From Rubrivivax sp. (lineage in GTDB: Bacteria; Pseudomonadota; Gammaproteobacteria; Burkholderiales; Burkholderiaceae_C), in assembly GCA_030681795.1 (NCBI GenBank), contig JAUXRG010000090.1:186001-250000 (forward strand): a stretch of 64,000 bases of DNA, written 5' to 3'. The notes below the pieces were generated by a model. It was not told the DNA's origin and did no database searches. It was given only the letters and a program-made list of their open reading frames with translations. Within the stretch, counting starts at the first letter, position 1; every line of letters starts with the position of its first letter. The translations under genes were made by a program, and so were the position numbers. Shown here one piece after another: positions 44,732-53,933 of the stretch.

Positions 44732-45567
44732 AGTTCGATTTCTCCTTGGAAGACGGTGACGGCCGGGCCGGTCATGAGGACATTCGCATTGTCGGCAGGC
44801 CACTCGACGAGCAGATCGCCGCCTCTCGTGTGCACCTCCACCTGTCGGTCCAGCCAGCCCAGCCGGATGCCGGCCACCACCGCCGCGCAGGCGCCGGTGC
44901 CGCAGGCCAGGGTCTCGCCGGCGCCGCGCTCGTGCACGCGCAGGCGCACCTCACGGCGTGAGAGCACCTGCAGGAAACCGGCGTTGACGTGGCGCGGGAA
45001 GCGCGCGTGCGTCGCGATGCGCGGCCCGAGCTCGGCCACCGGCGCGGCGTCGACATCGGCCACGCGTTGCACGGCATGCGGGTTGCCCATCGAGAGCACG
45101 GCCAGCTCCACCCCTTCGACGGGCCAGAGCTCGAAGCCGCCCTCGATGCGCGGCGCGAGGCCGGCCGCGTCGAAGGGCACCTGGGCGAGCTCGAACATGG
45201 GCCGGTTCATGTCCACGGTGACGCGGCCGTCTTCGCGCAGGCGCAGCTCGAGCACGTTGTTCACCGTCGCCACGCGCACGGTGGTCTTCTGTGTGAGGCC
45301 GCGCTCGTGCACATAGCGCAGGAAGCAGCGCGCGCCGTTGCCGCAATGCTCGACCTCTTCGCCGCTGCCGTTGAAGATGCGGTAGCGGAAGTCGATGCCC
45401 GGCGTGCGGCTGGGCTCGACGAGCAGGATCTGGTCGGCACCCACGCCGAAGCGGCGGTCGGCCAGCCGGCGCACCTGTGCCGGGCTGAGTTCGATGGGGG
45501 CGCGCAGGGCGTCGAGCACGACGAAGTCGTTGCCCGCGCCTTGCATCTTGGTGAAGGGCAGCCGCAT
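44728..45567 (-). CDS. dapF: Diaminopimelate epimerase
   Basis: A 279-residue enzyme converting LL- to meso-diaminopimelate for lysine and peptidoglycan synthesis. Both catalytic cysteines are visible: C75 in [10 protein letters not shown] and the second in [11 protein letters not shown]. The N-terminal [13 protein letters not shown] is the family signature. The length is normal. It is the first gene of an operon with the DUF484 gene and probably xerC, and it diverges from the methyltransferase gene with a 37-bp gap that must hold both promoters. Confidence 0.97.
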   Translation of the reverse strand: MRLPFTKMQGAGNDFVVLDALRAPIELSPAQVRRLADRRFGVGADQILLVEPSRTPGIDFRYRIFNGSGEEVEHCGNGARCFLRYVHERGLTQKTTVRVATVNNVLELRLREDGRVTVDMNRPMFELAQVPFDAAGLAPRIEGGFELWPVEGVELAVLSMGNPHAVQRVADVDAAPVAELGPRIATHARFPRHVNAGFLQVLSRREVRLRVHERGAGETLACGTGACAAVVAGIRLGWLDRQVEVHTRGGDLLVEWPADNANVLMTGPAVTVFQGEIEL

Positions 45568-45604
45568 CGCGCGGATTATCCGGCCTGGCGGCGAGAATCC
45601 AGGC

Positions 45605-46768
45605 ATGAACACGGACAGCCACGACGCTGGCGGGCAGGTCCGCTGGACCGACGACGAAGGCCAGGAGCAGCACGCGCGCTGGCGCTCGCTGGCCGGGCAC
45701 CCGGCGCCCGAACGGGTGCTGCGGGCGGGTGACGAGATGGGCGCGGCGCAGGCGCTGCGCCTGGCCCGTGCGGGCACCGGCCTGCTGTGGCGCGGCGACT
45801 TCCTCAACGCGCGCCACCTGCTGGTGGCGATGGGCCGGCGCCTGGATGCGCAGGCGGCGCGCCCCGGCCAGCGCCCGGACCCCTCGGCCGGCCTGAAAGA
45901 GATCTTTCTCGCCCAGCGCAGCGCCCAGGCACAGCGCTCGCGCCTGCTGGGCCTGCTGCTGTTGCCGCTGGGCGCCGACCATGGCCTGGCGCTGCGCCGC
46001 GCGCCCGATGTGCGTGAGGCCGGCCTGGCCGCGCACGGCCCGGTGGCCGAACCCTATGTGGCCTCGCTGCGCGAGTTGCTCGGCGTCGTCGGCGCCTTCG
46101 AGTGGCGCAAGAAGGGCGTCCCCGTCGCCGCGCTGCAGGCCCGCATCCACCCGCACCACGGCGTGTTCTCGCCGGTGCGCGGTGAATATGTCGATCTGGT
46201 GGCCCAGGCCCCGCTGCCCGAGGCGGCGCATACGGCCGGCGCCTGCGACATCGGCACCGGCACAGGCGTGCTGGCCGCCGTGCTGGCGCAGCGCGGCCTG
46301 AGCGTGGTGGCCACCGACAACGCCCCGCGCGCGATCGCGTGCGCGCTCGACAACCTCACGCGCCTGAAGCTCGCCCGCCGGGTGACGCTGGTGCAGGCGG
46401 ATCTCTTTCCGCTGGGCCGCGCCGGGCTTGTGGTGTGCAACCCGCCGTGGGTCCCGGCGCAGCCCGGCTCGGCCCTCGACGCGGCCGTCTACGACCCCGA
46501 CAGCCGCATGCTGCGCGGCTATTTGGCCGGCCTGGCGGCGCACCTGGCGCCGGGCGGCGAAGGCTGGTTGATCCTGTCCGACCTGGCCGAGCACCTGGGT
46601 CTGCGCTCGCGCGAGGAGCTGCTGGGCTGGATCGCGCAGGGCGGCCTGCGCGTGGTGGGCCGCGCCGATACCCGCCCCAGCCATCCCCGGGCGGGCGATG
46701 CGAGTGACCCGCTGCATGCCGCGCGCGCAGCCGAGGTGACTTCGCTGTGGCGCCTGGCCGCCGCCTGA
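45605..46768 (+). CDS. Class I SAM-dependent methyltransferase, NPPW type
   Basis: A 387-residue protein. The N-terminal 180 residues are helical and have no recognised domain. The C-terminal half is a Rossmann methyltransferase with motif [16 protein letters not shown] and motif IV CNPPWVP. The NPP[W/Y] motif marks enzymes that methylate planar nitrogens such as the glutamine of release factors or guanine/adenine in RNA (PrmC, RlmG and RsmC relatives). The exact substrate is not clear. The ATG at 45605 lies 37 bp from dapF on the opposite strand. Confidence 0.82.
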   Translation: MNTDSHDAGGQVRWTDDEGQEQHARWRSLAGHPAPERVLRAGDEMGAAQALRLARAGTGLLWRGDFLNARHLLVAMGRRLDAQAARPGQRPDPSAGLKEIFLAQRSAQAQRSRLLGLLLLPLGADHGLALRRAPDVREAGLAAHGPVAEPYVASLRELLGVVGAFEWRKKGVPVAALQARIHPHHGVFSPVRGEYVDLVAQAPLPEAAHTAGACDIGTGTGVLAAVLAQRGLSVVATDNAPRAIACALDNLTRLKLARRVTLVQADLFPLGRAGLVVCNPPWVPAQPGSALDAAVYDPDSRMLRGYLAGLAAHLAPGGEGWLILSDLAEHLGLRSREELLGWIAQGGLRVVGRADTRPSHPRAGDASDPLHAARAAEVTSLWRLAAA

Positions 46769-46791
46769 CCTGGAGCCGCGGCACTCGGCAC

Positions 46792-47679
46792 TCAGTAGAC
46801 CGGCGGCGCGCCTTCGGGCCGCGTCTTGAAGCGCTTGTGCACCCACAGGTACTGCGCCGGCAGGCGGCGGATCTGCGCTTCGATGAAGCGGTTCATGCGC
46901 GCGGCGTCGGCTTCGGGGTCGTCGGTGGGCCAGTCGGTCCAGGGCGGCATGAAATGGATGCGCCAGCCCTGGCCGCCGGGCAGGATCTCGGCCACCACCG
47001 GCTGCACGACCATATCCAGCGAGCGCGCCAGCTTGCTTGGCGCCAGCAGCGTGGCCGCGGGGTGGCCGAAGAAGGGCACGAAGGCGGCGTCGCGCAGGCC
47101 GAAGTCCATATCCGCCGGGTTGAAGAAGGGCATGCCGCGCTTGATGGCGCGCACCATCGGCAGCGCGCTCTGCTGGCGCGTGAAGGGCGCGGCGTTGCTG
47201 AAGCGGTAGCGGCCGCGGCGCAGCGCCTGGTCGAGCACCGGGTTGCTCTGCGCGGTATAGATGTTGCAGCCGTCCTTGCTCTGGAAGAGCTGCACCGCGG
47301 TGCCGGCCACGTCCACGGCCAGGAAATGCGGCACCAGCCACATCACGCTGCGCTCGCTGCGTTCGGCCAGGTGCACGTCGCCCTCGATGTGGATGAGCCG
47401 CTTCAGGCGCTCGGCGCTGGCGTGCCAGAGCAGCGAGCGTTCGAGCAGGCTGCGCCCCAGCCACTGGAAATGCTCGCGCACCAGCGCCCGACGCTCGGCC
47501 TGCGACCGCTCGGGCAGGCAGAGCTCGACATTGCGCAGCGCGACGCGCCGCCGCTGCCGCCCGAACAGGTGCAGCAAACGCCCCAGCCCGCGGCCCAGCG
47601 CCGCCAGCACCGGCAGCGGCAGCCAGTGCAACAGCCACACCAGCGCCAGCAGCAGCCGCGCCAGGGCGTTGGCGATCAT
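46792..47679 (-). CDS. LpxL/HtrB-family acyltransferase, second copy
   Basis: A 295-residue membrane-associated acyltransferase of the lipid A secondary-acylation family, with one N-terminal hydrophobic helix (LLLALVWLLHWLPLPVLAAL). The catalytic HX4D motif is in PHFLAVD, and the C-terminal QYLWVHKRFKTRP is the family signature. It would transfer an acyl chain from acyl-ACP to the lipid A precursor at the inner membrane. Its ATG overlaps the stop of the first copy by 4 bp. The two differ enough to act at different positions or steps; which one is LpxL and which LpxM-like cannot be decided here. Confidence 0.88.
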   Translation of the reverse strand: MIANALARLLLALVWLLHWLPLPVLAALGRGLGRLLHLFGRQRRRVALRNVELCLPERSQAERRALVREHFQWLGRSLLERSLLWHASAERLKRLIHIEGDVHLAERSERSVMWLVPHFLAVDVAGTAVQLFQSKDGCNIYTAQSNPVLDQALRRGRYRFSNAAPFTRQQSALPMVRAIKRGMPFFNPADMDFGLRDAAFVPFFGHPAATLLAPSKLARSLDMVVQPVVAEILPGGQGWRIHFMPPWTDWPTDDPEADAARMNRFIEAQIRRLPAQYLWVHKRFKTRPEGAPPVY

Positions 47680-48545
47680 GCGGCGGCCCCGGCGCGCGGC
47701 GCCTGGCGCGGATTCTTGTAGCGGTGGTAGCCCCAGAGGTACTGCGAGGGCTTCATGCGGATCACCGCCTCCATGCTGCGGTTGATGGCCAGCGCGGCGG
47801 CTTCGTCGTCGCCCGACTGTTCGGGCAAGGCCACCGGCAGCTCGGTGGCATGCACCACGTAGCCGGCACCGCGCGGCAAGCGCTCGGTCCACAGCACGGC
47901 CACCGCCGCGCCGGTCTGCTGCACCAGCCGCGCGGCCAGCGTCATGGTGTAGGCCGGCTGGCCGAAGAAGGGCACCCACACGCCCATGCCTTCGGGCGGC
48001 ACCTGGTCGGGCAGCAGGCCCACGGTCTCGCCGCGTTTGAGCGCGCGCATCATCAGCCGCACGCCGGAGAAATCCGCCGGCGCGGTGGCCAGCCTGGGCC
48101 GCGCGCGCGCCGTCTCTTCCAGCTCACGCAGCCAGGCCTGGCGGGCGGGCCGGTAGAGCACGGTGATGGGTTGCAGCGCGCCGAAGCGTTCGGCATAGGC
48201 CTGCGCCGAGACCTCGAAGCTGCCCATGTGCGGCGTGAGCAGCACCAGGCCGCGGCCGCGCGCGAGCAAGGCTTCGACCAGGGCCGCGCCTTCCCAGCGC
48301 ACCGGGTCGGCAATCGCCTGCTCGCGCGCTCGCAGCCACAGGCGCGGCAGCTCCATCACCAGTCGCCCGGCGTCGGCCACCGCCGCGCGGCGGTCGCGCG
48401 CGCCCACGCCGGCCCGCGCGGCGTTGGCCTTCAGGCGGGCGCGGTAGCTGGGTGAGAGCGCGTAGGCGAGCCAGCCGAGCGCGCCACCCAGGGCGTGCAA
48501 AAGGCGCAGCGAGCGCGTGGAGAACCAGCGGAGCAAGGCGGGCAT
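47676..48545 (-). CDS. LpxL/HtrB-family acyltransferase, first copy
   Basis: A 289-residue lipid A acyltransferase family member with N-terminal hydrophobic segment ([15 protein letters not shown]), catalytic HX4E in PHMGSFE and the C-terminal [13 protein letters not shown] motif. In LpxL-type enzymes the acidic residue pairs with the histidine for catalysis; here it is glutamate, as in many family members. It is the first gene of a two-gene operon and diverges from metK. The GTATAC sequence at 48551-48556, just upstream of its ATG, could serve as a -10 element in this direction or for metK. Confidence 0.88.
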   Translation of the reverse strand: MPALLRWFSTRSLRLLHALGGALGWLAYALSPSYRARLKANAARAGVGARDRRAAVADAGRLVMELPRLWLRAREQAIADPVRWEGAALVEALLARGRGLVLLTPHMGSFEVSAQAYAERFGALQPITVLYRPARQAWLRELEETARARPRLATAPADFSGVRLMMRALKRGETVGLLPDQVPPEGMGVWVPFFGQPAYTMTLAARLVQQTGAAVAVLWTERLPRGAGYVVHATELPVALPEQSGDDEAAALAINRSMEAVIRMKPSQYLWGYHRYKNPRQAPRAGAAA

Positions 48546-48751
48546 CGTTCGTATACTTGGCGGGTCGCCGAGTTAAAGGACAACTTGCGGGGCGATTCGC
48601 GGGGCTCAAGCATAACGAGCCGCGCCGGGCCAACGGGTCCGATCCCACGGGGTCGGCCCTGCCGCTCAACAAAGCCGCTAAAGCGTTCGCCGCGGTTACC
48701 AGAAGGCTTCGCCGGCGACGCACCCAGTGCAACCAACCGGAGCTTCACAAC
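48546..48751 (+). promoter_or_regulatory. Long structured leader upstream of metK
   Basis: The 206-bp gap between the divergent lpxL-type gene and metK contains a TATACT hexamer at 48552-48557; a start near 48563 would give metK a leader of about 190 bases. The leader can form several hairpins: GGCTC/GAGCC (48603-48607 with 48617-48621) and GGGCC/GGCCC (48627-48631 with 48655-48659) enclosing a second stem (48641-48645 with 48650-48654). A segment AACAAAGCCGCTAAAG (48668-48683) resembles the 3' conserved part of SAM-II riboswitches, but the rest of that motif was not found. A cis-acting RNA controlling S-adenosylmethionine synthesis is plausible, not shown. Confidence 0.4.
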
Positions 48752-49930
48752 GTGGCGAACGAATTCCTCTTCACATCCGAATCCGTCTCCGAAGGACACC
48801 CCGACAAGGTGGCCGACCAGATCTCGGATGCCATCCTCGACGCGATCTTCAAGCAAGACCCGCGCAGCCGCGTGGCCGCCGAGACGCTGTGCAACACCGG
48901 CCTGGTGGTGCTGGCCGGCGAGATCACCACGCAGGCCAATGTCGACTACATGCAGGTCGCGCGCGGCGTGCTCAAGCGCATCGGCTACGACAACACCGAG
49001 TACGGCATCGACTACAAGGGCTGCGCCGTGCTCGTGGCCTACGACAAGCAGAGCAACGATATCGCCCAGGGCGTGGACCATGCCAGCGACGACCACCTGA
49101 ACACCGGCGCGGGCGACCAGGGCCTGATGTTCGGCTACGCCTGCGACGAGACGCCCGAGCTCATGCCCGCGCCGATCTACTACGCGCACCGCCTGGTCGA
49201 GCGCCAGGCGCAGCTGCGCAAGGACGGCCGCCTGCCTTTCCTGCGCCCGGACGCCAAGAGCCAGGTCACCATGCGCTACGTGGATGGCAAGCCGCACAGC
49301 ATCGACACCGTGGTGCTGTCCAGCCAGCACGCCCCCGAGATGAGCCTGGGCGACAAGATGACGCCGGCGTTCTACGAGGCGGTGATCGAGGAGATCATCA
49401 AACCCGTGCTGCCCAAGGAATGGCTCAAGGACACGCGCTACCTGGTCAACCCCACCGGCCGCTTCGTCATCGGCGGCCCGCAGGGCGACTGCGGCCTGAC
49501 CGGCCGCAAGATCATCGTCGACACCTACGGCGGCGCCTGCCCGCATGGCGGCGGCGCGTTCAGCGGCAAGGACCCGAGCAAGGTCGACCGCAGCGCGGCC
49601 TACGCCGCGCGCTACGTGGCCAAGAATATCGTCGCCGCCGGCATCGCGCGCCAATGCCAGATCCAGGTGGCCTACGCCATCGGCGTGGCCAGGCCGATGA
49701 ACGTGACGGTCTACACCGAAGGCACGGGCAAGATCAGCGACGAGCGCATCGCCGCACTCGTGCACGAGCATTTCGACCTGCGCCCCAAGGGCATCATCCA
49801 GATGCTCGACCTGCTGCGCCCGATCTACGAGAAGACCGCGGCCTACGGCCACTTCGGCCGCGAGGAGCCCGAGTTCACCTGGGAGCGCACCGACCGGGCT
49901 GCGGCACTGCGCGCCGAGGCGGGCCTGTAG
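48752..49930 (+). CDS. metK: S-adenosylmethionine synthetase
   Basis: A 392-residue enzyme making S-adenosylmethionine from methionine and ATP. Signatures include [19 protein letters not shown] at the start, [12 protein letters not shown] in the ATP site, and [20 protein letters not shown] with the phosphate-binding loop. The GTG start gives the usual N-terminus [11 protein letters not shown]. It is transcribed away from the lipid A acyltransferases behind a long leader. The Rieske gene follows 28 bp after its stop, so metK transcription could continue into the respiratory genes. Confidence 0.97.
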   Translation: MANEFLFTSESVSEGHPDKVADQISDAILDAIFKQDPRSRVAAETLCNTGLVVLAGEITTQANVDYMQVARGVLKRIGYDNTEYGIDYKGCAVLVAYDKQSNDIAQGVDHASDDHLNTGAGDQGLMFGYACDETPELMPAPIYYAHRLVERQAQLRKDGRLPFLRPDAKSQVTMRYVDGKPHSIDTVVLSSQHAPEMSLGDKMTPAFYEAVIEEIIKPVLPKEWLKDTRYLVNPTGRFVIGGPQGDCGLTGRKIIVDTYGGACPHGGGAFSGKDPSKVDRSAAYAARYVAKNIVAAGIARQCQIQVAYAIGVARPMNVTVYTEGTGKISDERIAALVHEHFDLRPKGIIQMLDLLRPIYEKTAAYGHFGREEPEFTWERTDRAAALRAEAGL

Positions 49931-49958
49931 GCCCTGGGCACGAAGGCGTGAACTGACC

Positions 49959-50366
49959 GTGCGCCACCGGCCGCGGCGACCCGGCAGCACCCGGCAGGAT
50001 GTCCTGCGGGCGCTGGTGCTCGCGCCCCTCCTGTGGCCGCTGGTGGCAATGCTCGAGCGCATGCGCGCGCGCCGGCAGCCGTCGACCTTCGCCTTGCCGG
50101 CGGACCTGCCCTACGGCTTGAGCGTGAGTGGCCCGGCGATCGTCCACCGCGCCTCCGATGAGGCGCTGCAGGTCTTTGCGGCACGCTGCACCCACCTGGG
50201 GTGCCGGCTGGACCGTGTCACCGACGGCGTCGTCATCTGCCCCTGCCACGGCTCGCGGTTTGCCGAAGACGGGCGGGTGCTTGCCGGGCCGGCCACGCAG
50301 CCGCTGCAGCGCCTGCGGGTGACGCCGGACGCACAGACCGGAGGGTGGACGGTTGAAGCCGGCTGA
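49959..50366 (+). CDS. Rieske iron-sulfur protein of a quinol oxidase complex
   Basis: A 135-residue protein with an N-terminal membrane segment (LRALVLAPLLWPLVAML) and a Rieske [2Fe-2S] domain: C77, H79 in CTHLGC and C94, H97 in CPCHGSRF, with C82 and C96 as the disulfide pair. This two-cysteine-disulfide form is typical of bc1/b6f Rieske proteins. The Tyr after GS in high-potential Rieske proteins is Phe here, which may lower its potential. It overlaps the cytochrome b-multiheme gene by 14 bp, so the two form a small bc-type complex. GTG start; the domain is shorter than usual (no long hinge). Confidence 0.88.
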   Translation: MRHRPRRPGSTRQDVLRALVLAPLLWPLVAMLERMRARRQPSTFALPADLPYGLSVSGPAIVHRASDEALQVFAARCTHLGCRLDRVTDGVVICPCHGSRFAEDGRVLAGPATQPLQRLRVTPDAQTGGWTVEAG

Positions 50367-53199
50367 GCAACCGGGCGTCGCCCGGGGCCGCCTGATCTCG
50401 CTGTGGGGCGTGAGCCTGGGCGACGCCGCGCTGGCGGCATTCGTGCTGTGCGCCGTCAGCGGCGTATTCCTTCTGCCGGCCTTCGACGCGCGCGAGCCCG
50501 TGCGCTCCATCGCCGAGTGGCTGCTGGCCAACCCCGGCGCGGTCTACCTGCGCAACCTGCACTACTGGACGGCGCAGGCCTTCCTCGTGCTCACCGTGCT
50601 GCATGGCTGGGACCACCTGCGGCTGGCCACCGAAAAGCGCCTGGCCCGCGGCGTGTGGACGCGGCTCGTGCTGAGCCTGCCCGTGGTGGCCTTCCTCATG
50701 CTCTCCGGCTTTCTGCTGCGCGGCGATACCGATGCGCAGCAGGCGCGGCGCATCCTCGAGCAAGTCGTCACGCTGCTGCCGCTCATCGGCCCCGGGCTGG
50801 CGGCCTTCCTGTTCGGCGCCGAAGAAGGCCTGTTGCAGGTGATATTCCTGCAGCACGCGGCCACCACCACGATCATCGTCTGGCTGGTCATCTTCGAGCA
50901 TGCGCGGCGCCTCTGGGGCGGCCTGCGTGCGCTGGCGGTGACGGCGCTGGCCACGGGTTTGCTCGCCCTGCTGGTGTCGCCGGGGCTGCACGACGGGAGC
51001 CATCCCGTGGTGAAGGGCCCGTGGTACTTCCTCGGGTTGCAGGAATTGCTGCACTGGACCCCCTGGCCGCTGGCGGTGGTGGGTGGGGCGGCGCTGGCGC
51101 TGCTCTTCCTGTGGGCGATCGCGCGCGGGACACCACCGCGGTCCACGCGCGCCAAGCGCGGCTTGTTTGCCGCCGTGGGGCTGTACTTCGTGCTCTGCGC
51201 GCTGGTGCTCTTCGTGCGCGGCGAAAACTGGAGCTGGCAGCCCGGCTGGCCCGGCGGGCCCGGCGATCTGCGCGCCGGCCCGGCGCTCGCGCGCGCCTCC
51301 ATCGACGCCAGCCAGGCGAAGCTGCCGATGATCCTCGGGCGCCCCGAGGGCTGCATGGCCTGCCATGCCGATGTCACCGGCTTCAGCCCGGCGCACCAGC
51401 CGCAGAGCATAGGCTGCGCCTCGTGCCATCTCGGCGACACCTTCACGCTGGACAAGGACCGGGCGCACGCCGGCATGGTGCGTGTGCCGGGCAACCTGGC
51501 CGACGCCGCACGCACCTGCGGGGCTTCGGCCTGCCATGCCTCCATCGTGCCGCGGGTGGAGCGCTCGATCATGGCCACCTTCTCCGGCGTCATCAGCACC
51601 AACCGGCGCGTCTTCGGCGAAGATCCCGGGCAGGGTGCGCCACCCGGCCAGCCCCCGCATGCGCGCGACCTGGGGCACAGCGCGGCGGACAGCCACCTGC
51701 GGCAACTCTGCGTTTCGTGCCACCTCGGGCAGCCCAAGACCGCGTGGAGCCCGATCACGCAAGAGTCGCGCGGCGGGGGCTGCAATGCCTGCCACCTGAA
51801 GTACAGCCCCGAGGCCCTCGAAGCGCTGATCGACCACGTGGGCAGCGAGCCCGACCAGCCCGCGGCGATGCGCTCGCGCAAGAGCATCCCCAAGATCCAC
51901 CCCATGCTCACCGTGCAGGCCGACGGCAGCCACTGCTTCGGCTGCCACAGCCGCTCCAGCCGCATCTCCACCAGCTACGAGGGCTGGCACGAAATGCGCG
52001 ACGACCCCACCCCGGCCGAGCTGGCGGCCCGCCCAGCGCAATACCGCAAGCTCGACGACGACCGCTATTTCCTGCGCAAGACGGCCGACGTGCACCACGA
52101 GCGCGGTCTGGACTGCATCGATTGCCACACCGCGCTGGAAGTCATGGGCACGGGCAAGACCGATGCGCACAAGGCGCAGTCGCTGCGCGTGCGCTGCGAG
52201 GACTGCCATGCCGCGAAGCTGGCCTCGCAGGCCCTCAAATCGGCCGACCCCGAATCGCACAAGATCCTGGCCCTGCGCGGCTGGACGCTCAAGCCCGGTG
52301 AGCGCCTGGGCACCACGCGCAGCGGCGACACCCTGGTCAACGTCATCGTCGACGGCCAGGGCCAGGGGCAGCTGAAACGCAAGGCCACGGGCCAGGCCGC
52401 GCCCCTGAAGGCCCCCGCCGCGGTATGCACCCAGGGCGCCGGGCACAGCCGCCTGAGTTGCTCGAGCTGCCACACGGCCTGGGCGCCGCAATGCGCCACC
52501 TGCCACACCTCGTTCGACACGAAGTCCCAGGGCTTCGACCACCTCACCAAGAAATATGTGCAAGGGGAGTGGATGGAAACTTCGGTCGCCTTCGAAGCCG
52601 GGCCGCCGACGCTGGGCATCCGCGTGGCCTCGGGCCTGGGCGAGCGCGGCGGCGAGGTGGTGGATACCTTCGTCCCCGGCATGATCCTCACGATCGACCG
52701 CAACCTGGTGCCCGGCGCGCCCCCCGATACGCTCTTCCAGCGCCTCTTCGCGCCGATTTCGGCCCACACCACCCAGCGCCAGGCGCGCTCGTGCGAGTCG
52801 TGCCACAACGACCCCGTGGCGCTCGGCTTCGGCAAGGGCAAACTGACGTTCGAAGTGAACGGCAAGGGCGACGCGAAAGGCCGCACCGATCCGGCGGGCC
52901 GCACCGGCCCCACGGGTCGCACAGGCCGCTGGCGCTTTGCGCCCACTGAGCCGGCCTCGCCCCAGGACGGCCTGCCCGCGGATGCCTGGACCGGCTTCCT
53001 GGCCGAACGCCAGGGTATGGTCTCCACCCAGGCCGGTGCACGGCCGTTTTCGCTGGCCGAGCAGCGGCGCATCCTCACCGTGGGCGCCTGCCTCACCTGC
53101 CACGCCGGCGACTCCAAGGTCATGCGCGAGTCCGTGCGCGACTTCCCGGCCCTGCTGCGGCGCCGCTCGCCCCAGTGCGCCGCACCCGACCTGGAGTAG
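50353..53199 (+). CDS. Cytochrome b fused to a twelve-heme cytochrome c domain
   Basis: A 948-residue protein. Residues 1-290 form a cytochrome b with about seven membrane helices and four heme ligands: H70 and H84 (14 apart), H168 and H183 (15 apart). The 15-residue step is the b6f type, not the bc1 type. The quinol-site motif PEWY is replaced by GPWYF (222-226). From C334 onwards a periplasmic chain carries eleven CXXCH sites (CMACH, CASCH, CVSCH, CNACH, CFGCH, CIDCH, CEDCH, CSSCH, CATCH, CESCH, CLTCH) and one CX4CH (CGASACH). A Gly/Arg/Thr-rich linker (about 842-860) precedes the last heme. The TTG start at 50353 follows GGAGGG by 7 bases. With the Rieske gene it probably oxidises menaquinol and sends electrons to periplasmic acceptors. 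Confidence 0.88.
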   Translation: MKPAEQPGVARGRLISLWGVSLGDAALAAFVLCAVSGVFLLPAFDAREPVRSIAEWLLANPGAVYLRNLHYWTAQAFLVLTVLHGWDHLRLATEKRLARGVWTRLVLSLPVVAFLMLSGFLLRGDTDAQQARRILEQVVTLLPLIGPGLAAFLFGAEEGLLQVIFLQHAATTTIIVWLVIFEHARRLWGGLRALAVTALATGLLALLVSPGLHDGSHPVVKGPWYFLGLQELLHWTPWPLAVVGGAALALLFLWAIARGTPPRSTRAKRGLFAAVGLYFVLCALVLFVRGENWSWQPGWPGGPGDLRAGPALARASIDASQAKLPMILGRPEGCMACHADVTGFSPAHQPQSIGCASCHLGDTFTLDKDRAHAGMVRVPGNLADAARTCGASACHASIVPRVERSIMATFSGVISTNRRVFGEDPGQGAPPGQPPHARDLGHSAADSHLRQLCVSCHLGQPKTAWSPITQESRGGGCNACHLKYSPEALEALIDHVGSEPDQPAAMRSRKSIPKIHPMLTVQADGSHCFGCHSRSSRISTSYEGWHEMRDDPTPAELAARPAQYRKLDDDRYFLRKTADVHHERGLDCIDCHTALEVMGTGKTDAHKAQSLRVRCEDCHAAKLASQALKSADPESHKILALRGWTLKPGERLGTTRSGDTLVNVIVDGQGQGQLKRKATGQAAPLKAPAAVCTQGAGHSRLSCSSCHTAWAPQCATCHTSFDTKSQGFDHLTKKYVQGEWMETSVAFEAGPPTLGIRVASGLGERGGEVVDTFVPGMILTIDRNLVPGAPPDTLFQRLFAPISAHTTQRQARSCESCHNDPVALGFGKGKLTFEVNGKGDAKGRTDPAGRTGPTGRTGRWRFAPTEPASPQDGLPADAWTGFLAERQGMVSTQAGARPFSLAEQRRILTVGACLTCHAGDSKVMRESVRDFPALLRRRSPQCAAPDLE

Positions 53200-53406
53200 C
53201 GCAGGACTGGCCGACGAAAGTCGCCCCCCCGATGAGCACCGTGCGTTGACCCAGAACCTCAAACCGCACAGCTGAGGTTTGCGCTGCGGCTTGCGCTTGA
53301 TGAATCCTTGGGCCGGTGCGAAACTATGCCGCAACGCGGTTGGCGCACGTGGGCCGGCGCGGCATCAAGCTGGTGCTTACGTCGCCGGCAAGCGCAAAGG
53401 GAATTT

Positions 53407-53919
53407 ATGCGAGGGGCAAGCGCAGCGAGTCAGCGCGGCTTGGCGGGCAGCACGATGCTGCTGGTGGCGCTCGCGCTGCTGGTCGGGCTCGCGGCGGGCA
53501 TCGGCGGCTACACGCTGGTCTATGCCGAGGGGCTGTCCTACATGAGCTCCGACCCCAAGGTCTGCGCCAACTGCCACATCATGAATTCGCAGTACGACTC
53601 GTGGCAGAAGTCCAGCCACCACGCGGCTGCGGGCTGCGTCGACTGCCACCTGCCGCGCGACTTCATCGGCAAGTGGACGGCCAAGGCGCTGAACGGCTAC
53701 CACCACTCCAAGGGCTTCACGCTGCAGGACTTCGGCGAGCCCATCCGCATCAAGCCGGGCAACAGCCGCATCCTGCAGGACAACTGCCTGGCCTGCCACG
53801 GTGACCTGGTGCATGAGGCGGCGGCCGAGACCGGGCGCGCTGGCGAATTCACCTGCGTCCATTGCCATCAGTCCGTGGGGCACGGCGAGAGCGCCGGCCT
53901 CGGCGGACCGCGTTCCTGA
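53407..53919 (+). CDS. nrfH: NrfH, membrane quinol-oxidising tetraheme cytochrome of nitrite reductase
   Basis: A 170-residue NapC/NirT family protein: one N-terminal helix ([20 protein letters not shown]) and four CXXCH motifs. The first, CANCHIM at 53-59, has the Met two residues after His that is the unusual heme ligand of NrfH. The others are CVDCH, CLACH and CVHCH. NrfH takes electrons from menaquinol and passes them to NrfA. It begins 207 bp after the cytochrome b fusion; that gap has no other gene and no clear FNR box, only a TTGAT half-site at 53297-53301. AAAGGG precedes the ATG. Confidence 0.93.
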   Translation: MRGASAASQRGLAGSTMLLVALALLVGLAAGIGGYTLVYAEGLSYMSSDPKVCANCHIMNSQYDSWQKSSHHAAAGCVDCHLPRDFIGKWTAKALNGYHHSKGFTLQDFGEPIRIKPGNSRILQDNCLACHGDLVHEAAAETGRAGEFTCVHCHQSVGHGESAGLGGPRS

Positions 53920-53933
53920 ATCCGGAGGTTCCC

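Noticed and set aside
48668..48683. SAM-II riboswitch in front of metK
   Set aside because: Only the 3' conserved segment resembles it; the matching pseudoknot strand was not found, so the known class is not claimed.
53297..53310. FNR box upstream of nrfH
   Set aside because: Only the TTGAT half-site is present; the second half reads CCTTG instead of ATCAA.
50233..53334. A 1033-codon frame antisense to the cytochrome b-multiheme gene
   Set aside because: The plus strand has clear heme motifs and membrane helices; the antisense product has no recognisable feature.
53371..53386. Sigma-54-like TGG-N11-GC site upstream of nrfH
   Set aside because: The match is weak and a start near 53397 would leave no room for the ribosome binding site before the ATG at 53407.
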